This document shows positions 53,095 to 64,000 of a stretch of 64,000 nucleotides of DNA, one piece after another. The notes below the pieces were generated by a model, which saw only the letters and a program-made list of their open reading frames with translations, was not told the origin of the DNA and ran no database searches. A program made the translations under genes and the position numbers. Within the stretch, counting starts at the first letter, position 1, and every line of letters begins with the position of its first letter. This stretch comes from Haliclona indistincta (lineage: Eukaryota > Porifera > Demospongiae > Haplosclerida > Chalinidae), in the NCBI GenBank assembly GCA_964017065.1, contig OZ024789.1:464843-528842 (forward strand), read 5' to 3'.

Positions 53095-56000
53095 CTACTC
53101 GTAGCCAATCCTGGTTACTATAATATCTATGATGCAGTAGTCTGGCCTACCTAGTAGCTCCATGATGTCCCTCATGCTGGGTCGATCAGCTGGTCTCTCA
53201 CTAATACACCTCCTCACCAGGGATGCCATGGGCGCCCACTGGATTTGCAGGATCTGAGCCTCTCTTTCCATTGAATTGGGCGCTGGGAGCCTTCGAACAC
53301 ACATCTCTATCAGCAAGACTCCATAACTGAAGGTGTCCATTTTAGGAGAGTGTTGGTCAGGATAGCGAGCCTCAGGAGCAGCATAAGCTGGGTTGCCTGG
53401 AGCTGCTGTTTTAATGGAATTCATGAAGTTAGCGGATCCATAATCAGAAACCTTTGCCCGCCAGCCATTACGGAGAGGCTCGAGTAGCACATTGGCACTG
53501 CTGATGTCACGATGGATGATCGGGGAGTGCCTCCACTGGTGTAAATAGCGCAGAGCACAGGCCACATCTTGGGCAATGGAGATAGTTTCTTCTCGTTGCA
53601 TATCGCTTCTTTCCAATTCCTTTTGTAAGCTGGTAGGCATAAGCTCTGTGAGGATGATTGCTTCTCCCTCTCTCGTGGCTCCTATGAACAGCAGCAGGTT
53701 GGGGTGACGGATCTTGGCAGCAATCGTCATTTCTCGAATAAACAGTTTTTGGTTGTAAACTGAAAGAATGACTTGATGGAGAACTTTAGCTGCCACTCTG
53801 ATCCCACGAAACATGGCAACCTTTACCACTCCATAGCCTCCTCTGCCCAACACCGCTTCAGTCAGCTCCACCTCCTCTTGATATATTACCCAGCTATGGG
53901 GCTCCTCTGCAATCCTCACCTGGAGACAACATGTTCATACATTCACATGCATTAGTATGTACATGTATGTACTTACCTGGTTCTGAAGCAATTCTATTTC
54001 TTTTTTAGCTATTTCAAGACTTTTACTTTCAAGTGAGTGTGACTATAAAAGTACATGTATTAATATGTGCACTTTTTATTGGTCATGCACTCTTGTATAT
54101 CTAACCTGATGCTGCTCTTTATTTCCTGATACCTCTGATGTTTGTTCTAATGATCTCCCTGGCACTATTGGTTGCTCTTTGGCTGTTACAGTCTCTCTAC
54201 CGATAGCTCCTTTCATCTGCTTGGTCTGCATCATGGTAGTTCCCTTGCCTTCTTGTGTGGGTGCTGTCATTAGTATTATTAGCTGGCCCAGTTCCTTCAG
54301 TATTTGTTTCTCTTTTACTGATGACAATGTTGTCGCTACCACTATTTCTGCTTCATCTTTCAGTTCTCTTGTTGATTCCGTGCCTTGTGTTGCCATTTCT
54401 TTTATCAGCATTTCCCTTCTCTTTAGTCCCTTTGCTACAAAGTCTGATACTAGTGCTGCAAACCCTTCGTCCTCTGTTAGCTCTTCCCTTTTCTGTAGTA
54501 CCTTTGCCGCAAAGTCTGATACTAGTGCTACAAACCATTCATCTTCTGTTAGCTCTTCGGCCATCACTTTTTCCTGCTTTGTCATAGAAATATTTTCAAA
54601 CAGTTCTTTCGCCATGGTTCTCCATTGTTCTACTGTAGTAGTCTTTCTGCCAGTTATCCTACCCTTCATGAAGACAGGATTCACAACATCTGATGCAATG
54701 TACAATTGGAAAAGGTTTGTTAAATCTCTGACACAACTTTCGCCTTCTAAGGTGACGTCTTGAAGCCGATCTATAATTCTTTTTACCAACACTTGGTTCA
54801 GGAATTGCTCATTCTCTTTCAGAAAGCCCATTATAGTTTTACTCCAGTGTCTTTCCACCTGAGAATAGCTAAGACCATATTTTTTCTCTTTTACTGGTTC
54901 ATCAAACATTTTGAAGCCTTGAAATGATGAACCTTGAAATGCTGTGAAATGTAAATTGTCTAACCGGCAAGATAATTGAATTGATGAACCAGTGTCTAAT
55001 TGGGAAGATGATGTCTTTAATCTATTTTCTCTCATATTGCGGACTTTTTCAGAAGCTTGTAGTATAGTATGATACAAGTTATGAACTTCTTCCATCTCTT
55101 TTTCTAGTTTGACACATTTTTGTTGACATGTACTTGGTTCTGTGTCATCATCTTCAGTGGCTTCATCGCCCTTTCTCTTTTGCTGAGCCTGCAAGATTAG
55201 TAATTTAACAATGGCTCATGAGTAAACATTTAATAACTTTTTGACTCTCAAGATCCTCTATTTGACTTTGAAGATCTTGGTTTTCTGTTTGAAGCCTTGT
55301 TAATTCAGTCCGAAGCCTTGTTAATTCAGTCTGTAGTGAACGGTTTTGTAGCTCAAGATGTGCATTGCCTTCAGTCGGAGTCACTGACAATGCTACAAGT
55401 GCGTAAAATATTAATTATTATTGAGCATAATATTATTAATTGCCATATGGCCTTACGTACATCTTACTGGTGGTGATGTAGCTGAGAAACCCTATAAATG
55501 TAATAATATACAACATGAATATTAAACATGCTACATGTATGTACCTGACAATAGCAGGGCATCAACTGAAAATTATCTACTGTCACTTCTTCAACTCCTT
55601 TTTTGTTTAAAACATCTAGGTTTCTTTGGACATGTACAATGGCTTTAACAGCTTTTAGCGTAGGAAATCTCCAGCAAAACGTTTCTTCAGAATGATGTGG
55701 ATGCTCCATTTCTAACATATCATCATAAAAAGGTCCGAATGTTTCTTGAACCAAATCGTCCATGAATTTTAGTTTTGTTTCTCTATCACACACTAAGCTG
55801 CTTTGAACTTTGAGTTTGATTTTACATACATCCGGTGAAGCAGATCCTTGCACAAAGAATTCACATACTGGTGTTGAATCAAGAAACTGTTCTTTCCATT
55901 GGCAATAAGCCTTAACATTATAACTCATTTCTTCATTAGGGAAAACCTCCACAAGTTCTTGTATTGGTGTGATATTGTATACATGTAGATTCATTGAGCT

Positions 56001-56700
56001 TTTCATTCGTTCGAGTATTTTCTCAGATGAGTAGTCCTCACAGCCCAGGCAAATTGTATCTTGGAGAAAATCTTTCACTCTTTTAATGCCTAGTTCTTCA
56101 AGATATTCCCTGAAATGTGTCAGTAAGAGGCCGTACCGTGATTTAAGATGTCTATATTTCTTCCAGGCAGATGTTACAGTAGTATCTACATGTCAGAACA
56201 AGTATACACAATCTATTAGTTTTGTATACCTATAATACCTTCAGCAGGAGGAGGAGGAGGTGGTAACATTGCTATAGCACATCTCCTAGGCCTAGACTGT
56301 GTGTCTTAATGTGTGAATGCAGAAAGAAAGATTATGATCAGATAAAATAGCTACTAGGCTGAGTAGGCTCATACATGACATGTGTTATAGACCTCACACC
56401 TGCTTGTATTTCTTCAGCTAGCTTTATTTCTTCGATGTTCCTCAGTGCTTTACGAATCTCGTCCCATGAGTGTGTTTCATCATTTTTTAACCAGCAAACC
56501 AGCACGTCAGTTAACTTACGATAAGGAGTTTTATTAGATCCATCAATTGCATCAAGTTTATTGGTTTCAACGTTAAGTTGTACTCCAAGCTCGTAATATC
56601 TGCTGCTTATACTTTGTAACTTTCTTACTGTTTCAGGTAATTCAGGAGGTAGACATGTTGGTGAAGTACCTATAGGGACGGCATTATTATATTACTATTA
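53095..56700 (-). CDS. Death domain - coiled coil - TKL-type protein kinase
   Basis: Minus-strand blocks in order. ~56690-56402 is a death domain (LPETVRKLQSISSRYYELGV, YRKLTDVLVCWLKNDETHSW, IRKALRNIEEIKLAEEI). ~56078-55545 is an unassigned block (KDFLQDTICLGCEDYSSEKI ... RFPTLKAVKAIVHVQ). 55393-55245 is a clear coiled coil (LQTELTRLRTELTRLQTEN). 55188-54110 is a further charged helical region with two tandem LTEDExFxALVSDF repeats. A short helical exon sits at ~54043-53978. The kinase exon is 53919-53095. The kinase has P-loop GRGGYGVV, VAAK lysine, HRDISSANVLL catalytic loop, SDYG (DYG rather than DFG), PEARYPD and a DxxSYGVLLIEM helix F, so activity is expected. Architecture suggests a RIP- or IRAK-like signalling role (death fold to kinase). 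Exon joins upstream of the kinase are approximate. Confidence 0.8.
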
Positions 56701-58163
56701 TAACTTGTAACTTAACTTACATTGGTAACATTAGTAACAACTGAATGGCTCAGTGCAAAAAGGGGATAAGTACCAATTTTATTATTTTGGGAAAAGTGGT
56801 TAAAGTTCAAGGGTTTTTAATTGCTATATTTAGCTTGTGCTATAAATACACAGATTCTAAATAACGCCCAGTCATGGTATTAAATAGCTTCGCAGTAGAG
56901 CATGCAGTGAAGCAACAGAATCCTATGACACTTTGTGCAAAGAAAGACGAAGGATAAGGCTACAAATCTGTAGTAAAATCAAATTTGAAAAAAATTGTCA
57001 CTTATCCCCTTTTTGCATTGAGCCATTCAACTATATTTTACTGGTTCACAATAACTAACTTACTCTTTTCTGCCATTTTTATCAGAACTGCTGGCAATGT
57101 TAGCGTTCCTTGTCTTTGCAATCAGCCTATTGGCGAGGGCAAAGCCCTGCCAATGTGTTATGACTTACAAAGCACCAATCGGTAGTATGCTATACATGTG
57201 TCATTCACGTGTTATTCACATGTTATTCACATGTTATTCCAGGAGTCAGCACTGACTCTATTGACTTCCTGTTATTTCAAGCATAGACATGTATGGTTGC
57301 TGTTTTTACAAGATGTGTTGCAACCAGGGCTTCAATTGCTTCTATATAGTCCCAGGGCTAGTAAGGTCAAATTATAACTAACCCAGCACATGTTCTACTA
57401 GCCCAATAACAAAATAACTATTGTTAACAGTTTCAGCTTAACCCTTTAAGCACTAATGACACCTTTAGGCATCATAATTGACTCCACCTACTCTAGACTT
57501 CATAAATAGTGTGAAAAGTGCTCTAAAAAGGTCAAATCAAGTTTAATTGCAAAATATGACTTTATCTAAAAAAACACTGTTTTTCGGTGCACCCTCCTCA
57601 CTAAACCGTACAGCACGGGTGGAATTTTAAAGGGGATATCCCCGTTAACCCGGGGTTTGAAGGGGCAGAGCCCCTCGCCACTTTCGGCATTTTAAAGGCT
57701 TCAGGATGCCCAGAAATGCATAGAATATGGTCTAAACTGTCCTGTTTGCTCACCTGGTCACCACCAGGTTTCTGTATCAGTCACCAGGGCTAACGAAGAC
57801 CAAGATTGGCTGAAAAATGACGAGGTTGCAACACTTAAGTGGCTTCAGTTCTGAAGTGGGAGTGGCCAACTCAGAGTTTAGTACATGACTACATGGTCAT
57901 AAACTTTGACATGTCAGGAAAAAACAGTGCTAGTTTGGAACAGCTAGCGTACTGCATGTTGTAGACAATCGCAAGACAAACTGTCAGTTTAGAGCAAGTC
58001 AAATTTTCGTCAAAACAATTCGGTAACTAAAGGGTTAACTTTAATGCCAAATCACAATTTCACACAATATCTTCATTAGGTAGTTTCTCAACCTCCATTT
58101 GTAAGCCAAAGTTCTATGGCTTGCCTTGGTTCAAAGTCTTGTCAAGGGCTTATCGAGCCTCCA
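56701..58163. other. Intergenic, no gene seen
   Basis: Unique AT-rich sequence. A TATTCACATGTTATTCACATG direct repeat sits at about 57215-57240, and a GC-richer patch with CCCCGTTAACCCGGGG-like sequence at about 57640-57675. Confidence 0.45.
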
Positions 58164-58668
58164 AGCGGTGAGAGGGCATGCAACTAATGTAGACAGCATA
58201 TTGCTGAGTGTTACTATAAATAGAATTTATATATTTTTCTGGTTGGTTATGTGCACAAACATGGTCTGCTGAGAGCGCGCGAGTACACACTGTACTGTCG
58301 ATGTTGCCATCGATACTGCACAGCGCGCATGAAGCAAAGGTGCTAGAGAACGGTTCTGGAGAATGGCTCTGCTGTCTTAAGCGTTTGTATTTCTTGCACA
58401 AAGCTGTGGCAGCCACGGTTGTACTCAGAGGTGTTTTAGATGCAGTAGATCCAGGTAAGCTGCTAGTATGCTTATCCATTGGCACTGAGTCACTAGCTGC
58501 CGCTCCCTTTGGTAACTGGAATTCAGGTCACACCTGCACACTTTTGCGAACGTCCGTTTATGGTTTACGTGATTATATTATGGATATCTAAAATTATCTA
58601 TTCATAGTAACACTCAGCACTATGCCGTCTACACTATGGTATTCAGAGTTGCATGCCCTCTAGCCGCT
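58164..58668. mobile_element. 505-bp TIR element downstream of hAT-like gene
   Basis: Inverted ends of ~75 bp with some mismatches: AGCGGTGAGAGGGCATGCAA at left and TTGCATGCCCTCTAGCCGCT at right, with inner GTGTTACTATAAATAGA paired with TCTATTCATAGTAACAC. The target duplication is not clear. No recognisable transposase; internal open frames are short. Confidence 0.75.
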
Positions 58669-58800
58669 AAGGTTCAATGAGCACTTGGTTTTGTATTGTA
58701 GGTGAAAGGAGAGTGATTGTCATTAAATTGTTTATTGCCTCAGTTACAAGGCTTGACTTGACCTCCATTTGATCTGTTTCATGATACTAAACCCTCTTTC

Positions 58801-60681
58801 TCATTCAGCTGTCGAGGTTGGCAAACTGAGTACTAGATTCACTAGGTTTAGCAAGTTCGGTGTTTCTTCACAGTAGTTTTTATGCAACTTTGCCCATGTA
58901 ACAGATTTGATGTACTCTTCCCAATTACTAGGTTGACTAACTTGACTCAAACTATAATCACTGTGTACTCCTGCCTTAAATGTAGTCCATTCGTCTGCTG
59001 TCTCAACTCCTGCTTCCTGTAGTGCTCTATCAAAATGCTCAACTAGAGTATCAATACGATTATCTCCAAGAGTACCAAAGTGTTCTGGGCTAGCAAGATC
59101 CATGACACTAGCTAGTTGCATGAACTACTCCCTCACTAGTATCTGTCATATGGTTCTCCAGGCTAGAGATACATATAAGATCCTCACATTATGTGAGTTC
59201 ACGTAAGATGCACCATTTCCAATACCTTCATAAGAAGTTTCTTCCTCAGTTACTTTAAGTTTTGGACCAGCCTTTGTCTTGTACTTTTCAAGACAGCTAT
59301 TGTTGTTTTCATACAGTATATCTGTATTCCTTAGCCAATGAAGCAGTTCTTTGCAAATTGCACGACAGGGTGGTTAACTGATCAAGTACGTCAAACAAAA
59401 GCATGCATATTTGACTACATCCTTGGACTTAGCAATTTTGTACAATTTCTTACTTTTCCCTTGTTCCTCGCGCACGCCTTCAGAATCAGGGGACTTAATC
59501 TGCTCTAAATGTTGAATAAGAGCTGCATACCCTCGAAGGAAATTACCAAGAGCCTTTAGTGTATGAGCTACCCAGCATGTACCCCCAATACGAGTTGGCA
59601 TTAGTGGTGTTTGCTCTAGAGTTTGATAAGAAGCCTTGAGATTTGCACGATTCAGTGGGCTAGCATGATAGAAAGAATACAGTCCCATGAGTAGACCATC
59701 TAGCTTTTTATGACAAGTATTCCCACTTACTGAATCTTTAAAGCTAAACTCTAGCCTATGAGCCAAACAATGAACATACATAGCATGAGGCATGTCTTTA
59801 GTAAGCTGAGTTACAATCCCACTTCTGCAACTAACCATCACTGCTCCCCCATCACTACCTACGGCAACTAGTTTCTTCTCCCATTCTTTCTCCTCAATAC
59901 CTAGAGCAGCTGAGGTAACATCTTTAATTGCTGTAGTGATGTGTAGAGTCTTGGGTACTGGCTGTAAACCAAGAAATTTAACAAACATTTCCCCATCTTT
60001 AGCATACTGAGCATACACTACATCTTCCTCTATAGCTGCACTATCTGTTGAACCATCAGAAAGTAGAGACAAAAATCCAACACTTAAAAGCTCCGGCTCG
60101 ATATTATTCTGTTCAACCATAGCAATGTAGCTAATAAAGTTCTGTGCCTTCATGTGTATGATTTCGATACGTTTTACCAATATCAAGCCCCTTCATCTCA
60201 TCTAAATCACACATCCATACAAAGTCAGTAAAAGGTCTACCCTTCTTAGCAATTGCTTGTGCTGTTCGGAAAAGTTTGTCCATTTTTCTAGATTTAATGT
60301 AGCTAGAGTCTTTTCAGCAATGCTTGTACTTGGTGGAGCTTTATTAGCAGCTGCAATGCTAGCAATGCTAACACAGTGCTGGTGACCTTGGGACTGCTCA
60401 CGATGTTTTATGCTCTCTAGCTTAAAATTCTGCGTTCCTATCACAAACGGGCTCTTTTTCTTAGCATCTCCAGTAGCATATTTTCTGCAATCATCACAAT
60501 ACATCTCCTCACCATCAAACTTAAGCCATTCTCTCTTCTTGTTTCCATCTCCCAGCAGCCATTTCTCATTCCAACTTCTCTTCCTTTTTTCCTGCTCATG
60601 GGACCTTCCCTGCTGTCTCTTTTCTTCAGTTGACTTTGCTTTTTTAGCTGGGGGTTCTTGAACACCATTTAAGTACCCCAA
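58801..60681 (-). pseudogene. hAT-like transposase, ZNF862/KIAA1586 type, broken
   Basis: The minus-strand first frame, 60681-60202, holds a TTF/BED-like zinc finger segment (EWLKFDGEEMYCDDCRKYA ... QNFKLESIKHREQSQGHQHC). The second, 60186-59374, has the catalytic-core style LLSDGSTDSAAIEEDVVYAQ, VAVGSDGGAVMV and MYVHCLAHRLEFSFKD. The third, 59121-58801, is the C-terminal part (DWDRIDT-like NRIDTLVEHF, NWEEYIKSVTWAKL). Frame breaks near 60195 and 59370-59125 leave no single protein, and the C-terminal dimerisation region is incomplete. Animal genomes hold domesticated relatives, but the disruptions here favour a decayed mobile element. Confidence 0.78.
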
Positions 60682-61090
60682 TGTATTTAGCCAAACTAAC
60701 TATCTATGGCCAAACCACTGGTTTTTACAACGCGTGCTCTGGGTTTGTATTGCACATGCTCCCAATGCGTGACCTTAACCCTGCCTGCCTGGTGCTCCTG
60801 GTGCTATTATTAGAACAGTGAATTGATTAATTAGAACAGTGAATGTAGTGAGGGTATTACTGATCCTGGACAATATTCACTACTGAAGGACCATAGCTGT
60901 AACTGATGGGACAGCTTTTATCAGTATCAAAACAATAAAATCAATAGTTATAAATTCTATCTGTTAATGTAGTTATCTGAACATGTAAAGTATTGAGCAC
61001 AGCACAGCACATGGGTTGTTCTGTTAGTTTATCATCCACTTTGTAGAGTATTGAGCAATTGAGTGGGAATGATCAAAATCTGTTTACTCA
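60682..61090. other. Segmental-duplication piece, no gene
   Basis: 60815-61060 matches 51700-51950 (AGAACAGTGAATGTAGTGAG and the ATAGCTGTAACTGATG region). Confidence 0.65.
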
Positions 61091-61860
61091 TTGTGACACA
61101 CATATTTATTGCCGAGCGCCTTAGCGCGAGGCATGTAATCGCGGAGTACTGTGTCGAAATTGTATGTTTGTATATAATATGTATATATATATGTCACGCT
61201 TAGGAATGCAATCAGTCCATATGGCGAGGCCCACACTGTAGTATTGTATGCGAGGGCCACGAGGGCAGCAATTGCAAGGCCCCGGGATTGCACGTTCTTT
61301 CATAACTACTCGACGTTCTTTCATAACTCGACTACAAAATGGACGATTCGCCTTCCCATCTCGCTTTTCATGCACCGCCCTCATCAGCGATACTGTGACT
61401 GATGCTGCAGCAAGAACCAGGGATTTGGCGCGGGAGGGGAAGCGCAGACAGCGTGAACTTGAAGAGAGACACCACTGCTACTCGGTAAAAACATAATCCC
61501 ACGCTGTATTTACTCTCCATTACAAATAATAGAGCAAACAGACTTTCACACCTTCGAATTCGTGAAAGGGCTAACAAAAGACTGTCTACAGAAACTGAAG
61601 AACAGGTTATGATTCTTGACTCAATGCTAAGACATTTCATCCTTATGACTCCTCCTTTTTCCCGACTGTTAAACTATGGAACCTGCTGATCATGAGATTG
61701 TCCCTGCAGCAGATTGTCTCCGCTTCATCGATCCCTCTCTGTTTTCAAGAGAGATATTTGTGGCTATCGATCTAATTTAATCTAGTAACTTATGTTGTTT
61801 GTCTTTTCTTTTGGTTGGTACCATGCATTATTATTATTAATGAATTTTATTTCCAAGCGA
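61091..61860 (+). pseudogene. Probable retroelement-derived 3' fragment
   Basis: The stretch ending near 61780 reads, with frame changes, FFPRTVKLWN-like, then SASSIP and FKRDICGYRSN, the typical end of a CR1-like LINE ORF2. It sits inside the region that interrupts the segmental duplication. The part at 61330-61500 has an Arg/Glu-rich frame (RTRDLAREGKRRQRELEERH) of unknown origin. Confidence 0.45.
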
Positions 61861-62029
61861 GGCAAATACATGCTGTAAGTATACCTAGTATACTGAATAT
61901 GAGAGAATGTTCTAGAACAGAGAGAGACACACTGACTAGTACAAGAAACATGATTACACACAGAGTCACCTGTTCAAACACACACACATACAATAGTTTG
62001 TCAGACACCACATTGTTATTCATCACATT

Positions 62030-62260
62030 TTTCCTCTTTCTTAATTGACTTGGTAGTATACGATGATGGTAAATATTGAGAAGGAGGTTGACGAACTCGC
62101 TGAGGATATCGATGCTCAGGGGTCTTAGTAGTGGTGAAATCATTTGGCGACTCAGCTTCCGTTGGTGATTCTGGTGACCTGGGTGGCTCAGGGATAGAAT
62201 CAGAGGTGGAAAACGTTGGTGGTGTTGGTGTCACATACTTGTTAGAGGCTATAGTGAGAG
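62030..62260 (-). pseudogene. Possible LTR-retroelement pol C-terminus
   Basis: The minus-strand frame ends with PEHRYPQRVRQPPSQYLPSS then a Lys/Glu tail, preceded by a Pro/Ser-rich stretch (SIPEPPRSPESPTEAESPN). A YPxRxRxPPxxY tail is typical of Ty3/gypsy-type integrase ends. Only this tail is present, so the assignment is tentative. Confidence 0.42.
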
Positions 62261-62839
62261 GAGTCATAGATAATATGTCAATCATGATATTATAGACTAC
62301 GTAACCAGGATACGAGCACATAATAATTATTTGCATGTAGCATGGACAGTCATAGTTGAACAACTATTGCGAAATTTTGACTGTGCCCACAAAAATTCTT
62401 CTAGATTGTCAGCAATTGCCCATTTTTAGCCAAGAGGCCTGGTTTGACAGAGCTGTCTGTTACTCTGTACCGTTCAGAGCCATCCATTCCATATTCACTA
62501 GCTTCCTACCTTTCTACCTGCACAGCAAACCATGGAGACCTTGTATTCTTCTACGTTCAGTTACACACCCAGAAAGTCTGCGATATTCTACCTAAAGCTC
62601 AGCTAACCTAGTCTTGCGAGCCAGACATCCTGGGGGTGGGAAAGTCTGGTCACTAATGCCAGGTCGTTGTGGTACTATGGGGTAGCTGAAAGATAAAACT
62701 TGTTTAGCGAGTACTTACCATCATCACAAGACACTTTTTTGCTGAAAACAGGCCAAATGTTGCCACAAAGTACGCTCGACGCCTTCCACGTGCTAAATAG
62801 TACGGTATTGATGGGCCACGGGAGTTTTTGTTATGTGAT

Positions 62840-64000
62840 TTAGCTCACACTACTCCCGGTTACTATGGTACAGTAGTCTGACCTACCTAGTAGCTCCATG
62901 ATGTCCCTCATGCTGGGTCGATCAGCCTGTCTCTCACTAGTACACCTCCTCACCAGGGATGCCATGGCTGCCCACTGGATTTGCAGGATCTGAGCCTCTC
63001 TCTGTGCTGGACTGGATCCAGGGAGCTCACGAACACACATCTCTATCAGCAAGACTCCATAACTGAAGGTGTCCATTTTAGGAGAGTGTTGGTCGGGATA
63101 GCGAGCCTCAGGAGCAGCATAAGCTGGGTTGCCTGGAGCTACTGTTTTAATGGCATTCATGAAGTTAGCAGAGCCATAATCAGAAACCTTAGCCCGCCAG
63201 CCATTACGGAGAGGCTCGAGTAGCACATTGGCACTGCTGATGTCACGATGGATGATCGGAGAGGGCCTCCACTGGTGTAAATAGCGCAGAGCACAGGCCA
63301 CATCTTGGGCAATGGAGATAGTTTCTTTTTGTTGCATATCACTTCTTTCCAATTCCTTTTGTAAACTGGTAGGCATAAGCTCTGTGAGGATGATTGCTTC
63401 TCCCTCTCTCGTGGCTCCTATGAACAGCAGCAGGTTGGGATGACGGATCTTGGCAGCAATCGTCATTTCTCGAGTAAAGAGTTCTTGGTTGTAGACCGAA
63501 AGAATGATTTGATAGCCCCCTCTTCCCAACACCTCTTCAGTCAGCTCCACCTCCTCTTTATATACTACCCAGCTATGGGACTCCTCTTTTTCTTTTGTAA
63601 TCCTCAGCTAGAGACAACATGTTCATGCATGCACATGCATTAGTATCCATATACTTACTTGTTTCTGAAGCAATTCTATTTCTTTTTTAGCTATTTCTAG
63701 ACTTTCAATTTCAAGTGAGTGTGACTATAAAAGTACATGTATTAATATGTGCACTTTTTATTGCTCATGCACTCTTGTATATCTAACCTGATGTTCTTTA
63801 TTTCCTGATACCTCTGATGTTTGTTGTAATGATCTCCCTGGCACTATTAGTTGCTCTTTGGCTGTTACAGTCTCTCTGTCGATAGCTTCTTTGATCTGCT
63901 TGCTAATTCCCTTGCCTTCTTGTGTGGATGCTGTCTGCTGTTCATTTGTGTCTTGTATTGACCGACCATGCAGTTCCTCCAGTGATTGGTTCTCTTTTCC
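62840..64000 (-). CDS. Second death/coiled-coil kinase copy, predicted kinase-dead; runs off the right edge
   Basis: The kinase exon, ~63605-62840, is nearly identical to the copy at 53919-53095 in the catalytic loop (HRDISSANVLL), SDYG, PEARYPD and C-lobe. The P-loop reads GRGGYQIILSVYN: 19 residues including the VAAK lysine are missing through a 57-bp in-frame gap, so ATP-dependent catalysis is unlikely. A short upstream exon (63715-63655) and the beginning of the coiled-coil region (63788 onward) follow the first copy's structure with small indels. The frame is otherwise open, so it may be expressed as a pseudokinase. The death domain, if present, lies beyond 64000. Confidence 0.8.

Noticed and set aside
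54179..54763. Plus-strand hydrophobic open frame opposite the kinase gene's helical region
   Set aside because: Antisense shadow of a Glu/Lys-rich coding exon on the minus strand; no independent support.

Overview
Eukaryotic (animal) nuclear DNA. Genes are split by many short GT-AG introns, intergenic spacers are AT-rich and full of transposon debris, and the gene set is metazoan: a copine, a mitochondrial-type MsrB, a CYP46-like P450, TRAF proteins with TRAF zinc fingers and a MATH domain, death domains, a CXXC zinc finger and a GPS2 homologue. The compact introns and unusual death-domain combinations would suit a sponge or another early-branching animal, but that is an inference and no species is named. 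Gene starts and splice sites were read by eye from reading frame, splice dinucleotides and family motifs.

Layout. 0-5.2 kb: the 3' end of a copine gene, a 30-bp minisatellite, a tRNA-derived SINE, and a complete eight-exon msrB gene whose introns hold GT repeats, a second SINE type and a ~59-bp minisatellite. 6.1-12.3 kb: the first member of a TspO/MBR-like multipass membrane family, a ~16-exon P450 and a small hydrophobic protein. 12.4-24.3 kb: two paralogous TRAF loci on the minus strand (A 14.6-18.7 kb, B 22.2-23.6 kb) with flanking LINE fragments. Locus A carries a TRAF with a MATH domain followed by a CXXC-OTU-death gene. In locus B a ~2.5-kb difference joins TRAF zinc fingers directly to the death domain in one exon. 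24-35 kb: mostly mobile DNA, including a truncated LINE, near-perfect palindromes, several families of non-autonomous TIR elements with recognisable target-site duplications (TA, TAA and 9 bp), and a nested pair of 9-bp-TSD elements that carry RecQ-helicase-like fragments.

35-48.5 kb: the main TspO-like array, seven further single-exon genes or pseudogenes on both strands, making eight full-length copies plus one fragment. 48.6-50.1 kb: a GPS2-like co-repressor gene. 53-56.7 kb: a minus-strand death domain-coiled coil-TKL kinase gene. It is partly duplicated at 62.8-64 kb, where an in-frame 57-bp gap removes the ATP-binding lysine segment. Between the copies lie a decayed hAT-like transposase (ZNF862 type), a TIR element and retroelement tails.

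Functionally, the TRAF/death and death/kinase genes suggest an innate-immune or cell-death signalling neighbourhood that evolves by local duplication and domain shuffling. The TspO-like array is a separate tandem expansion whose 3' halves look homogenised.
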